Below are positions 1-7,892 of a stretch of 64,000 nt of DNA, piece by piece. This stretch comes from Betaproteobacteria bacterium (GTDB taxonomy: Bacteria; Pseudomonadota; Gammaproteobacteria; Burkholderiales; Casimicrobiaceae). The notes under the pieces are model-generated. The model ran no database searches, was not told where the DNA came from, and saw nothing but the letters and a program-made list of their open reading frames with translations. The stretch covers positions 9,077 through 73,076 of the forward strand of contig JADIZG010000066.1 of NCBI GenBank assembly GCA_016704895.1, written 5' to 3'. The translations under genes and the position numbers were made by a program. Every line of letters starts with the position of its first letter. The first letter of the stretch is position 1.

Positions 1-919
1 GATAGGGCGTGTTGCCACGCCGTTCCGGATTGTGGTTCCAGCTGGTCCGATTGCTGTCGACGTCGATCCGCCGATTGACGTTGATGTTGTTGTAGCGGTT
101 GACGTTGATGTCGATGTCGCCGCGACCCCAGTTGCAGCCGCCCCACAGCGCATTCGACACGCCGATCCCCACCCCCCAGGCGATCCCGGTCATGATCGTC
201 CGCGAGAACCAGTAGCCGGGCGGCGGCGGATAGTAGTACGGCGGGTACGCCGTATACGGCCACGGCCCGTAGACGACCGTCGGGTTGTACGCCGGCACGT
301 AGACGACCGTCGGCTGCGCCGGCTCGATGACGATCACCTGCGGCGGCGGCGTCGACTGCTTCACCACCACCGTGGTCGTTGCCGGTGCCGCTTCGGGCAC
401 CGAGCTCGACACCTTGATCTGCTCGTTGGTCTTGAGGTTGCCTGCTTGCTGCGCCTTTTGCCGCAGCCGCTGGACCGCGTTCATGACGTCGTCGGGTTGT
501 GCCAGAAACGCGTCGCCCACGTTCCGCACCCAGTCCGGCTTCTCGCCAAGCGTGATGAGCACTTCGGGAAACGCGACTAGCGAAGCGACCGATGGGTCCC
601 AGGGCTCGTTCTCCACCATCTTCACCGCGTCGTCGCCCTTGGCATCCGGATGCCCCTTCGACCAAGCGGCCGCCGCCGCGAAATCGTCCGGATAGGTCGT
701 CGCCATGAACAGCTGCGCCAGCAGCGAGTCCGGATACAGCGCGACCTGCGCGGTCATCTGCTCCAGTTGCTCGTTGTTGAACGGCTTCGCGTCCTGCGCC
801 TGTGCCGGCAAGCCGACAAGCCCCAGCAACAGCGTCAGTGCGCCGATCACCCTGGACGCGGCGGAAATCAGCCTGGCCGGCAGGCGAAACATCGCGACGG
901 ATCGAGCAGCGTTGTTCAT
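1..919 (-). CDS. DUF3300 domain protein (3' end outside window)
   Basis: An exported envelope protein of unknown function. Reading from the ATG at 919, an N-terminal hydrophobic stretch ends in LPAQAQ, a good signal-peptidase I site. It is followed by the DUF3300 hallmark region (QVALYPDSLLAQLF, then AAWSKGHPDAKGDDAV and WDPSVASLVAFPEVL). A proline/tyrosine-rich segment (YPPYYYPPPPGYWF) follows, and then an Asn-rich tail with NINVN motifs that runs off the window edge. Its start overlaps the stop of the upstream gene by 4 bases (ATGA), so the two are translationally coupled. The NVN-type tail resembles the Asn repeats of the protein at 3624-4166. The family assignment is secure; the role is not known. 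Confidence 0.85.
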   Translation of the reverse strand, partial: MNNAARSVAMFRLPARLISAASRVIGALTLLLGLVGLPAQAQDAKPFNNEQLEQMTAQVALYPDSLLAQLFMATTYPDDFAAAAAWSKGHPDAKGDDAVKMVENEPWDPSVASLVAFPEVLITLGEKPDWVRNVGDAFLAQPDDVMNAVQRLRQKAQQAGNLKTNEQIKVSSSVPEAAPATTTVVVKQSTPPPQVIVIEPAQPTVVYVPAYNPTVVYGPWPYTAYPPYYYPPPPGYWFSRTIMTGIAWGVGIGVSNALWGGCNWGRGDIDINVNRYNNINVNRRIDVDSNRTSWNHNPERRGNTPY

Positions 920-1409
920 AGCCCCACCGCCTTTTTCACTTCGGTGATGAATGCCTGCTCCTTGTCGCTCACGCGCACCCCGCCAAAGCCCAAGAATCCG
1001 CCTTCCTTGGACGCACTCGCCGCCTTCTCGGCCACGCCCACCAGCATCGTCTGATAGGCGCTCGCTTCGGCGGGCGAGCCTTGGCCGCGACCAAACCCGC
1101 GGCGGACTTGACGCGTTCCAGCACCGCGGCCTTGGAAATTCTGCATCTGCTGCTCGCGCGAGCCTTCGCCGAGCAGCGTTTTCGGGTCCGGCATGCCGGG
1201 GATGCTGCGATCGGCGCCGAGCGCGGCAAAGAGCTCCAGGCCGCCGTTGTCTTGATTGCGTCCGCCATGACGCCCGCACCGGCAGCCGCCTCCTTGATCG
1301 AGGAAAACAGCCCCGAGGGGTCGGCGGCGGCGGTGCCGCCCGAGACGAGCGACGGCGCGAGCCGCAAAAGCGCCCATTCATCCGTAGTGAAAGTGTCCTG
1401 CTTGGCCAT
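916..1409 (-). CDS. Conserved hypothetical protein, frameshifted
   Basis: I do not recognise the family. The start ATG at 1409 follows an AGGGAG ribosome binding site and opens MAKQDTFTTDEWALLRLAPS. The frame then shifts: the middle (FAALGADRSIPGMPDPKTLL) and the end (SAYQTMLVGVAEKAA ... FITEVKKAVGL) lie in the frame that stops at 916, while a short piece (LERVKSAAGLVAAKA) between them fits another frame. At least two or three single-base indels are needed to join them into a protein of about 160 residues. No signal peptide or membrane segment is seen, so it may be cytoplasmic despite its envelope neighbours. It overlaps the DUF3300 gene by ATGA. Confidence 0.55.
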
Positions 1410-1512
1410 GAACTGCTCCCTGGTTGTGCATTTGACGACTGCGCGGCCGCCGTGGACGTGCGTGGCGACCCGCCGGGTCGTCACGCACAGGCTCGAAAGC
1501 CGCATTGGGACG

Positions 1513-2657
1513 TTATTGCTTGTTGACCTCGACCCGGCGCGCTTCGGCGTCGCCCCCACCGGCACCGATCTCGACGAAGGACGGCGGCTTCATTTCCATG
1601 TTCGCCTCCGCCACGCCGGCGGCCTTCAGCGCATCGCGCACAGCGCCCGCGCGGGCCTTGGCAAGCTCCTCGTTCTTCGCCACGTCGCCGGTCTTGTCAG
1701 TGTAGCCGGTGATGGCGATCTTGAGGTTGTCCTTCTTGATCAGGTCAGCGACCGCCGCAATCACCTTGCCGCCGTCCGCACCGACGACCGCCGCGCCGAC
1801 ATCGAAGTAGACCTGGCCAGCAGCGAAGCGGCGACAGCGGCGGGCATCGGTGCTGGAGCCGGTGCGACCACCTTGGGCGCCGGAGCGAGCGCGGGCGTCG
1901 GGGCCGGTTTGCCGCCGAACATGTTCCACATCAAGAGCAGCACCACCGCCCCGATCAGCCACGGCAACCAGCGCATGAACCCGGTCTTGGTCGACGTCGT
2001 CGCGGCGGCGGCGGCGCTGGCCGCAGCCCCTGCCCCGCCGGCCACCGCAATCCCGGCGCGGTGCGCCGTCTCCGCCGCCGGCCCGGTGATGCCGCCAATG
2101 AACGCCGCCGGACTCGCGAAGCCGAGCGCCTCGGTCAGGCGGCTGTCCAGCGCACCCCGCAAGTTCGGTCCTTGGTCGGCCAGCAGCGACGCCAAGGAAC
2201 TCGCATTGAGGCCCTTGTCGCCGATGAACTTCTTCAGGAACGCGAGCAGCAACGGCACCACCATCGCCAGCAGATTGGTCGCCGACGAAGTCTTGATCCC
2301 ACTGCTCGATGACAGCGCGCTCACCAGCGCCCCGCTCTTGTCGCCGAACAACGCCGGCACCAGGCTGCTCGTTCCCGCCTTCAGCAGGGCATTGACGCCC
2401 GAGCCGCCGCCACCGAAGAGGCCGGCGAGGTTGCCCAGCAAGTTCACGTCGAGGTTCGCACCGTTGATCAGCGACAGCAGCCCGCCCGCGCCGTCCGGCG
2501 TCGCCCCCTTGTGGGCAATGCCGCCCAGCACCGCCGGCAACAGCGACGTCAACGCCGACTGCGTCGAGCCCTGTGACTCGCCCAGGAACTGCCCGGCGAG
2601 CTTCGCGAAATCACCACCCAGCGCCTGCTGGGCCAGCGAAAGCAGATTGGCACTCAT
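1513..2657 (-). CDS. DUF937-OmpA fusion protein, frameshifted
   Basis: The N-terminal ~150 residues are a Gly/Leu/Ser-rich DUF937-type region (LSLAQQALGGDFAKLAGQFL, SALTSLLPAVLGGIAHKG). It is followed by an Ala-rich stretch, one membrane helix (WLPWLIGAVVLLLMWNMF), an Ala/Pro linker and an OmpA-like peptidoglycan-binding domain (GQVYFDVGAAVV, TGYTDKTGD, NEELAKARAGAVRDAL). The OmpA part lies in a different frame from the first part, with the break near 1820, so one indel is inferred. The layout suggests a protein anchored in the inner membrane by one helix with a periplasmic domain that binds peptidoglycan. The start at 2657 opens MSANLLSLAQQ. It sits between rlpA and the unknown gene at 916-1409 on the same strand. 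Confidence 0.75.
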
Positions 2658-2718
2658 GTTGGGACCCCTGATTGCGTCTTTGGTGAATGACGCTGCCGGA
2701 CCCGGCCACGTGGTACGG

Positions 2719-3159
2719 CTAACGCTTCTTGGCCGGCACGGCAGCGATTACCTCGAGCTCGGCGTCGATCACCCCGGCGCGCACCATGCCCAGCTGGCGC
2801 GCCGCCGCGAGCGACACGTCGCCGACGCGATCCGCCTGAGTCGGCCCGCGATCGTTGACCCGCAGCGTGACGCTCTTCTTGTTCGTGGTGCTGGTGACCT
2901 TGACGCGGGCGCCGAACGGCAGCGTCTTGTGCGCCATCGTCAGCGCATCTGGGTTGAAAGCCTCGCCACTCGCGGTGCGGCGACCAGCAAACTTGCGGCC
3001 GTACCAGGCGCGCTTGCCCGATTCGACCGCGCCGGCCGGCTTGTCGGCCGGGGCACCGGAGGTTGCCGCGGCCGGCGCGGCGCTTTGGGCCGTGGCAGTG
3101 GGGACGGACAGAACAAGCGCAACCGCGGCGACCGCGGCGTGAAAGACGGACGACTTCAT
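2719..3159 (-). CDS. rlpA: RlpA-like septal ring/cell wall protein
   Basis: A 146-residue exported protein with a signal peptide (VALVLSVPTATAQS) and a double-psi beta-barrel domain. The RlpA hallmarks are present: AWYGRKFAGRRTASGE, FNPDALTMAHKTLPFGARV, and VTLRVNDRGP. RlpA proteins act on or bind septal peptidoglycan, and some are lytic transglycosylases acting on strands without stem peptides. This copy is short: it lacks the C-terminal SPOR domain of the long form, so it may not be targeted to the septum by denuded glycan. There is no lipobox Cys after the signal sequence. The neighbouring OmpA-type protein also touches the cell wall. Confidence 0.85.
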   Translation of the reverse strand: MKSSVFHAAVAAVALVLSVPTATAQSAAPAAATSGAPADKPAGAVESGKRAWYGRKFAGRRTASGEAFNPDALTMAHKTLPFGARVKVTSTTNKKSVTLRVNDRGPTQADRVGDVSLAAARQLGMVRAGVIDAELEVIAAVPAKKR

Positions 3160-3623
3160 GCAATTCCCTCAGGTGGATTCTTTGATCGGGTCCGGCAGAG
3201 GCGTGCAGCCGGTACCGTCTTGCCTGGCATCTTCTTCGCACCTGCCAGTGTGATTGCGAGGTATCGAATCCTGCGGCCCTTATCGCTCATTGCCAGAGTC
3301 TTCGCAAACGCAGCAACTGAAGCCGTTCGGGGGCGCTCCGGACCCTGATCTTCGCGCAGACCGAATCGGTACCTCGCGTCTGCCATTTCGTTGCGTCCCT
3401 TCATCAACTGGTCGGCAGCAACCGCGTGCTGACGACGCGCAGCGTCCACGCCGGGCTGCCGGTGAGCGCGCAAAACTCTTCGCGCCACCAGCCGCACGGC
3501 GCCGGAGCCTCGCACCCAACTCCGAGAACGGCAACATGCCTCCCACCGCAAGTCGCCAAAACCCGGCAGGCCGACGCCGCTGCATTACCGCGTCGCGGGC
3601 CTGCGGGCGTAGAGTGCGCCTCG
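3160..3623. other. Intergenic stretch without a supported gene
   Basis: These 464 bases separate rlpA from the Asn-rich protein. Open frames exist on both strands but none has a signal peptide, a recognisable domain or a convincing ribosome binding site. A Cys/Trp-rich minus-strand frame between about 3404 and 3600 might be the remains of a small protein, but I cannot support it. No clear terminator or promoter was found. Confidence 0.4.
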
Positions 3624-4166
3624 CTACTGCAGAGGTGCCACGACAACGTACTGCACCGACGTCCCGACATACTGTGGCTGGTACCAGGTGCCGCCACAGT
3701 TGTTGTAGCCGATGCCGTTGACGACCACGACCTGGCACGCCGGCGGCAGCGTATAGACCATCGAACCGATCACCGCCGACGTGATCGCCGCGGTCGCGCC
3801 GATGGCAACACCGGTCGCGATCGGGTGGTGGTGGTCGTCCCAGTCGTTGTCCCAGCCGCCACGGCGATCCACGTCGACGTCGATATCGACATTGCGGTCG
3901 TTGACGTTGGTGTTCCTGTTGACGTTGGTGTTGCGATTGACGTTGGTGTTCTTGTTGACGTTGGTGTTGCGATTGACGTTGGTGTTCTTGTTGACGTTGG
4001 TGTTGCGGTTGGCGTTGCCATCCCGGTTGCCGCGGTCGCTCACGTTATTGCGCGCGCCGCCGCCACCCTTGACGTCGCGGGCATCGACGGGCACCGAAGC
4101 TGTGAGCCCGATGGCAACGGCGAGGGCCGCAGCCACACCGGTGGGGAGGAATCGATTCATGTTCAT
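3624..4166 (-). CDS. Exported Asn-rich tandem-repeat protein
   Basis: A 180-residue protein with a signal peptide (AVAIGLTASVPVDA) after an ATG at 4166 that is preceded by AGGAAAG. Residues ~40-90 are a low-complexity Asn/Val array with alternating NVNRNT and NVNKNT units, encoded by 18-bp tandem repeats. This is followed by an Asp-rich stretch (NDRNVDIDVDVDRR). The C-terminal third has a hydrophobic GATAAITSAVIGSMVYTLP segment and a tail with paired cysteines (PPACQ ... YNNCGGTWY). This tail resembles the C-termini of small secreted proteins found near DUF3300 genes. Function is unknown; it is probably located in the periplasm or outer membrane. Confidence 0.7.
   Translation of the reverse strand: MNMNRFLPTGVAAALAVAIGLTASVPVDARDVKGGGGARNNVSDRGNRDGNANRNTNVNKNTNVNRNTNVNKNTNVNRNTNVNRNTNVNDRNVDIDVDVDRRGGWDNDWDDHHHPIATGVAIGATAAITSAVIGSMVYTLPPACQVVVVNGIGYNNCGGTWYQPQYVGTSVQYVVVAPLQ
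3901..4008. repeat. 18-bp tandem repeats coding for NVN(R/K)NT units
   Basis: Six consecutive 18-base units begin with ttgacgttggtgtt and end alternately in gcga or cttg, giving a 36-base higher-order period. On the minus strand they encode the Asn-rich array of the protein at 3624-4166. The repeats are nearly identical at the DNA level, so copy number could change by slippage or be miscounted in assembly. Confidence 0.9.
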
Positions 4167-4209
4167 GGTGTCTTTCCTGTTATGGCCTGGACGATGGTCA
4201 ATGCGATGG

Positions 4210-5058
4210 TCACTTGGCCGCTTCTTTGACGGCAATCCTGGTCGCGCCCTTCGGCGGCACGAAGGTGAACGCCGCCGCATCGGGCGCCGATCCCGCCTTC
4301 CAGCTGAGAATCGAGCGGCGCACCGGCTGGGCAGCGTCGCCTCCGGTCCCGGTGACCACCAGCTTGCGCGGCAGCGGCGCCTTGCCCCGCTCGATGCAGA
4401 TCTGCCAGTCGACCCCGGGCTGGCGGAAGGCCAACTGGTCGCAGAGCACGCCGCCGATGCGTTGCGGGCCGACGTAGATGGCCTCGGTGATCGATTTGGT
4501 GTCGAAGCGGTCGGTGCCCATGAAGAACAGGTCGGCGAGCGGAATTTCCAGGCCGTACTTCTTGGCCGCGACTTCGATCGTCTCGCCTATCGTGGCAGGC
4601 GCGGCAAACGAGCCGTAGTACTTGAGCTTTTCGGCGAAGATCGTGACGGTCTTGCCGTCGTAGTAGATGGTGCGACCGCGCGTGGCGGACGACGAGGCAA
4701 CCCGCAGTTTGTTCGGTATCCGGGCGGCGATCTCGACCGTATTCGCGGTCTCGACCTTCTGTCCGGAGTCGAGCACTTCTTCCGCGGTGACGTCGGCGGT
4801 GACCGTGAAGGCTTTGAGCGAGCGCAGGTGCGCACCCATCGCATTGAGGCGGTCGATTGCCTTCGCGTTGATGACCGCGGCCGCGGTGGCAGCCGGTGCA
4901 GCGGCGGCGGCGGCGGCCGCGGGCGCCGCCGGCTGCTGCGCTGAAGCCGCTCCCTGACCCGCGAGCAGCGGCAGCAGGGCACCGACGGCCAGGGCGACGC
5001 GGGCACGCCGGAGCGCGCGTCCGGCCGACTTCGAGAATCCTTGGTACTTTTTCATCAT
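4210..5058 (-). CDS. DUF2092 domain periplasmic protein
   Basis: A 282-residue protein with an N-terminal signal peptide (ALLPLLAGQGAASAQQ) and an Ala-rich spacer. A DUF2092 domain follows (LRSLKAFTVTADVTAEEVL, NKLRVASSSATRGRTIYYDG, KYGLEIPLADLFF, ERGKAPLPRKLVVTGTGG). DUF2092 proteins have a predicted LolA/LppX-like half-barrel fold, suggesting lipid or lipoprotein binding in the periplasm. That is family knowledge, not shown here. The start ATGATG at 5058 follows AAGGAAAGG. It is transcribed in the same direction as, and just after, the DUF2541 gene and the sulfatases. Confidence 0.85.
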   Translation of the reverse strand: MMKKYQGFSKSAGRALRRARVALAVGALLPLLAGQGAASAQQPAAPAAAAAAAAPAATAAAVINAKAIDRLNAMGAHLRSLKAFTVTADVTAEEVLDSGQKVETANTVEIAARIPNKLRVASSSATRGRTIYYDGKTVTIFAEKLKYYGSFAAPATIGETIEVAAKKYGLEIPLADLFFMGTDRFDTKSITEAIYVGPQRIGGVLCDQLAFRQPGVDWQICIERGKAPLPRKLVVTGTGGDAAQPVRRSILSWKAGSAPDAAAFTFVPPKGATRIAVKEAAK

Positions 5059-5076
5059 TGCCTTTCCTTGATGTTG

Positions 5077-5550
5077 TTATTTCATTCCAAATACGGTCAC
5101 GTCGGCCTTGCCCTTGAGAAAGCCCTTGGTGTCGTACCAGAAGTCGATCTTGCGGATGCTGCGCTTGCCGACGCCACGCATGTCGATCACCCGGCTTTCT
5201 CCTCCCTGCGGAATGTTCTGGCGAATGTCGATCTTGTCCGGTGCGCCGTTGTCGTAGGTGACGACCATGTGCTGCATGTTCAGCGGCGCGTCGGTGACCT
5301 TGAATTTGATCTTGCGGAAGTTGTCGAACGGTCCCTTGACGATGATGGTGTCGTGGTCCGCCGCGTGATCGGCGTGCGTCTGTCCGATCAGCCGCCATTC
5401 CCCCGGACTGCCGCCCTTGGGCTGCACGACCTTCTGGGCGCTGGCAGAGCCGGCAAAGCCCGCAAGGGCCACTGCCAACATCACCGTCAATGCAACGGCA
5501 GCGGTCCGCGTGCCCACTGCCGTTCTCGTCAACCATGCGACCATCTTCAT
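5077..5550 (-). CDS. DUF2541-like exported protein
   Basis: A 157-residue protein starting at the ATG at 5550, with an AGGAG site 8 bases upstream. It has a signal peptide (MLAVALAGFAGSASAQ) and then a compact domain with GEWRLIGQTHADHAADHDTI, FDNFRKIKFKVTDAPLNM and SRVIDMRGVGKRSIRKIDFW. The pattern matches the DUF2541 family of small periplasmic proteins of unknown role. It lies directly behind the first sulfatase and 18 bases before the DUF2092 gene, so it is likely co-transcribed. Confidence 0.7.
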   Translation of the reverse strand: MKMVAWLTRTAVGTRTAAVALTVMLAVALAGFAGSASAQKVVQPKGGSPGEWRLIGQTHADHAADHDTIIVKGPFDNFRKIKFKVTDAPLNMQHMVVTYDNGAPDKIDIRQNIPQGGESRVIDMRGVGKRSIRKIDFWYDTKGFLKGKADVTVFGMK

Positions 5551-5617
5551 CTCAATTGCTCCTGTCGGTACGTCATTGGTGCCACCGGCCGGCGACGAGC
5601 ACCGTGCCGGCCGATGG

Positions 5618-7853
5618 CTAATCGAGATCCACCGACCTTCACGTCCACCTTGCTGATCTTGCCGTCGAACCTGAACGGTCGGCGGTCGAAGTAGTCGAGC
5701 GATACCGTCGCGCCCAGGTCGACGCCGACGTCGAAGGTCTCGCTCGCCGAGAAGGCCGCCGGACACGGTTCGTTTGACCGTCGTCCGCGCCACTTCCTGC
5801 CCGTCGACCTTCAGCACCACCTCGGCCGGGGACAGCGGCTGCGCGCTGGCTAGCGTTGTCGTGACTTCGATGCGCCGCTTGCCAGGGGCGAGCTTGGCGG
5901 CCGAGCGCGCGGTGTAGCGCTCGATGATCATCATGTTGTACTCGTAGACGAGCTGGCCCTTGTCCATGTACAGCGCAAGGCCGCCGCCGGAGCCGCCCAG
6001 CGCGTAGAGCACGCCCGAGGCCTTGTCGCCGATCTCGGCGTCGATGGTCACGGTGCTGTTCTCGCGACCGAGTCCCGGCGCGGTGAACTCGGGCATGCGG
6101 ACCGTGTTGGCGTCGAACTGCCAGCTCGTGTAGGGCGACTTGATGCGGTCCTCCGGATGCAGGCGCAGCCAGATCCCCGCGCCCAGCGGATAGACCTTGT
6201 TCGCGATGGCGAGCTGATCGAACGTCTTCTGCAGCTGGGCCAGCCGCAGTGGCTCCTTCGCAGCGAGGTCGTCGGCCTCGGAGAAGTCCCTGGCGATGTC
6301 GTAGAGCTCCCACTTGTCTTTCGCCGAATCCCATTGGGCGAGTCCCGGCGCGCCGGGCAGCCACGGGGTCAGCGGACCGAACGTCGCCGCCACCCAGCCG
6401 TCCTGGTAGATCGCGCGGCTGCCGTTGTTGTCGAAGTACTGGACCTTCTTGCGCGTGGGCGCGGCGTCCGGTCGGGCTTGATGCCCTTCGGCCAGGAGAT
6501 GACCATCGGGTTGCGCGTGCCGCCGAAATGCGAGGCGACCAGCTTGGTGTGGTGGAACGGCGTGTTGCCGGCCCACGCCCACCCCGCGTGGTACATGCTG
6601 TCGGTCTTGGGGCCGCCCAGCGCGTCGAGACCGCCGATCTTCTCCAGCGCTGCCATCTGCTGCTCGACGGTGTTGGGGATGCCGTTCTGCGCCAGCAGCT
6701 CGCTGATGGTGCCGTTCTGCCCCTCGGCGCTGGCGCCGTTGTCGCCGAAGATGTAGATCACGATCGTGTTGTCACGGATGCCCAGCCGCTCGAGCTCGTC
6801 GATCAGCCTGCCGGCCTGCGTATCCACATGCTCGACGAAGCCGGCGTAGATCTCCATCAGCCGCAGCTGGAACGGCCGCTGGGCTTCCGGAATGCTGGCC
6901 CAGGACGGCATGTTCGGCGCGCGCGGCGTGAGCTTGGTATCGGCCGGAATCCAGCCGAGCTGCTTCTGGCGCGCGAAAACGCGCTCGCGGTAGGCGTCCC
7001 AGCCGTCGTCGAACTTGCCCTTGTACCTGTCGGACCATTCCTTGCCGACCTGATGCGGCCCGTGTGCCGCGCCGGGCGCCCAGTACATGAAGAACGGCTT
7101 GTCCGGCGAGTAGGCGCGATGCTTGCGCAGCCAGTCGATGCTCCTTTGCGCCATGTCTTCGCTGAGGTGGTACTTCTCGTCGTGCGGCGGTTCGATGACG
7201 TTCGTGTTCTCGATCAGCCGCGGCTCCCATTGCGAGGTCTCGCCGGCGAGGAAGCCGTAGAAGTAGTCGAAGCCGTGCCCGGTCGGCCAGCGGTCGAACG
7301 GGCCCATCGCCGTGGTCTGGTCGGCCGGCGTGTTGTGCCACTTGCCGAACGCCGCCGTCTTGTAGCCGTAGTGGCGCAGCACCTCGGCCATCGTCGCCGA
7401 GGTCTTCGGGATCACGCCGGTATACCCGTCCCAGTCCACGGCGCGCTCGGCGATCGTGCCGTTGCCGATCCGCTGGTGGTTGCGCCCCGTCAGCAGTGCC
7501 ACGCGCGTCGGCGAGCAGATCGACGTCGTGTGAAACGTGTTGTACGCGATGCCCTGGTCGGCGAGCCGGCTGAGCGTCGGCGTGTCGATCTCGCCGCCGA
7601 ACGTCGATGCCTGGCCGAAGCCGACGTCGTCGAGCAGGATGATGAGCACGTTCGGCGCGCCGGCCTTGAGATGGTCCGGCTGCGCGCGGCGCTTGTGCAC
7701 CGAATCCTGCAGGCGGGGCGCCGCCTTGCTCGCCGACGGCACCAGCGGAAAGGGAAGCACCGAGCCATCGGAGGGCGGCGGCCGCGTGGCCGCACCCATC
7801 GTACCCCCGTGCCGACAGCGCCACCGTTCGCTGGTTCCGGTTCGAACCTTCAT
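5618..7853 (-). CDS. Arylsulfatase-like sulfatase (copy 1), frameshifted and internally deleted
   Basis: A type I sulfatase hydrolyses sulfate esters using a formylglycine made from Cys in a CxPxR motif. Here SICSPTRVALLTG places that Cys at residue 113. Metal-binding Asp pairs are visible in NVLIILLDDVGFG (75-76) and IFGDNGAS, with FGKWHNTP and APGAAHGPHQ as further active-site blocks. The C-terminal beta domain ends near 5620. Two breaks are seen. Near 6460 the frame changes and about 55 residues present in copy 2 (starting FHHVIDIVPTIYEL) are missing. Near 5770 another indel is needed. No clear signal peptide is found at the start, which may be miscalled. It needs a formylglycine-generating enzyme, which is not in the window. 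Confidence 0.8.
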
Positions 7854-7892
7854 CCGTGCAGGGATCCTCGCCGACCGGAACTCGGCGGCGTC

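Noticed and set aside
3901..4008. Regular repeats considered as a CRISPR array
   Set aside because: Units are contiguous with no unique spacers and are in frame with a coding sequence.
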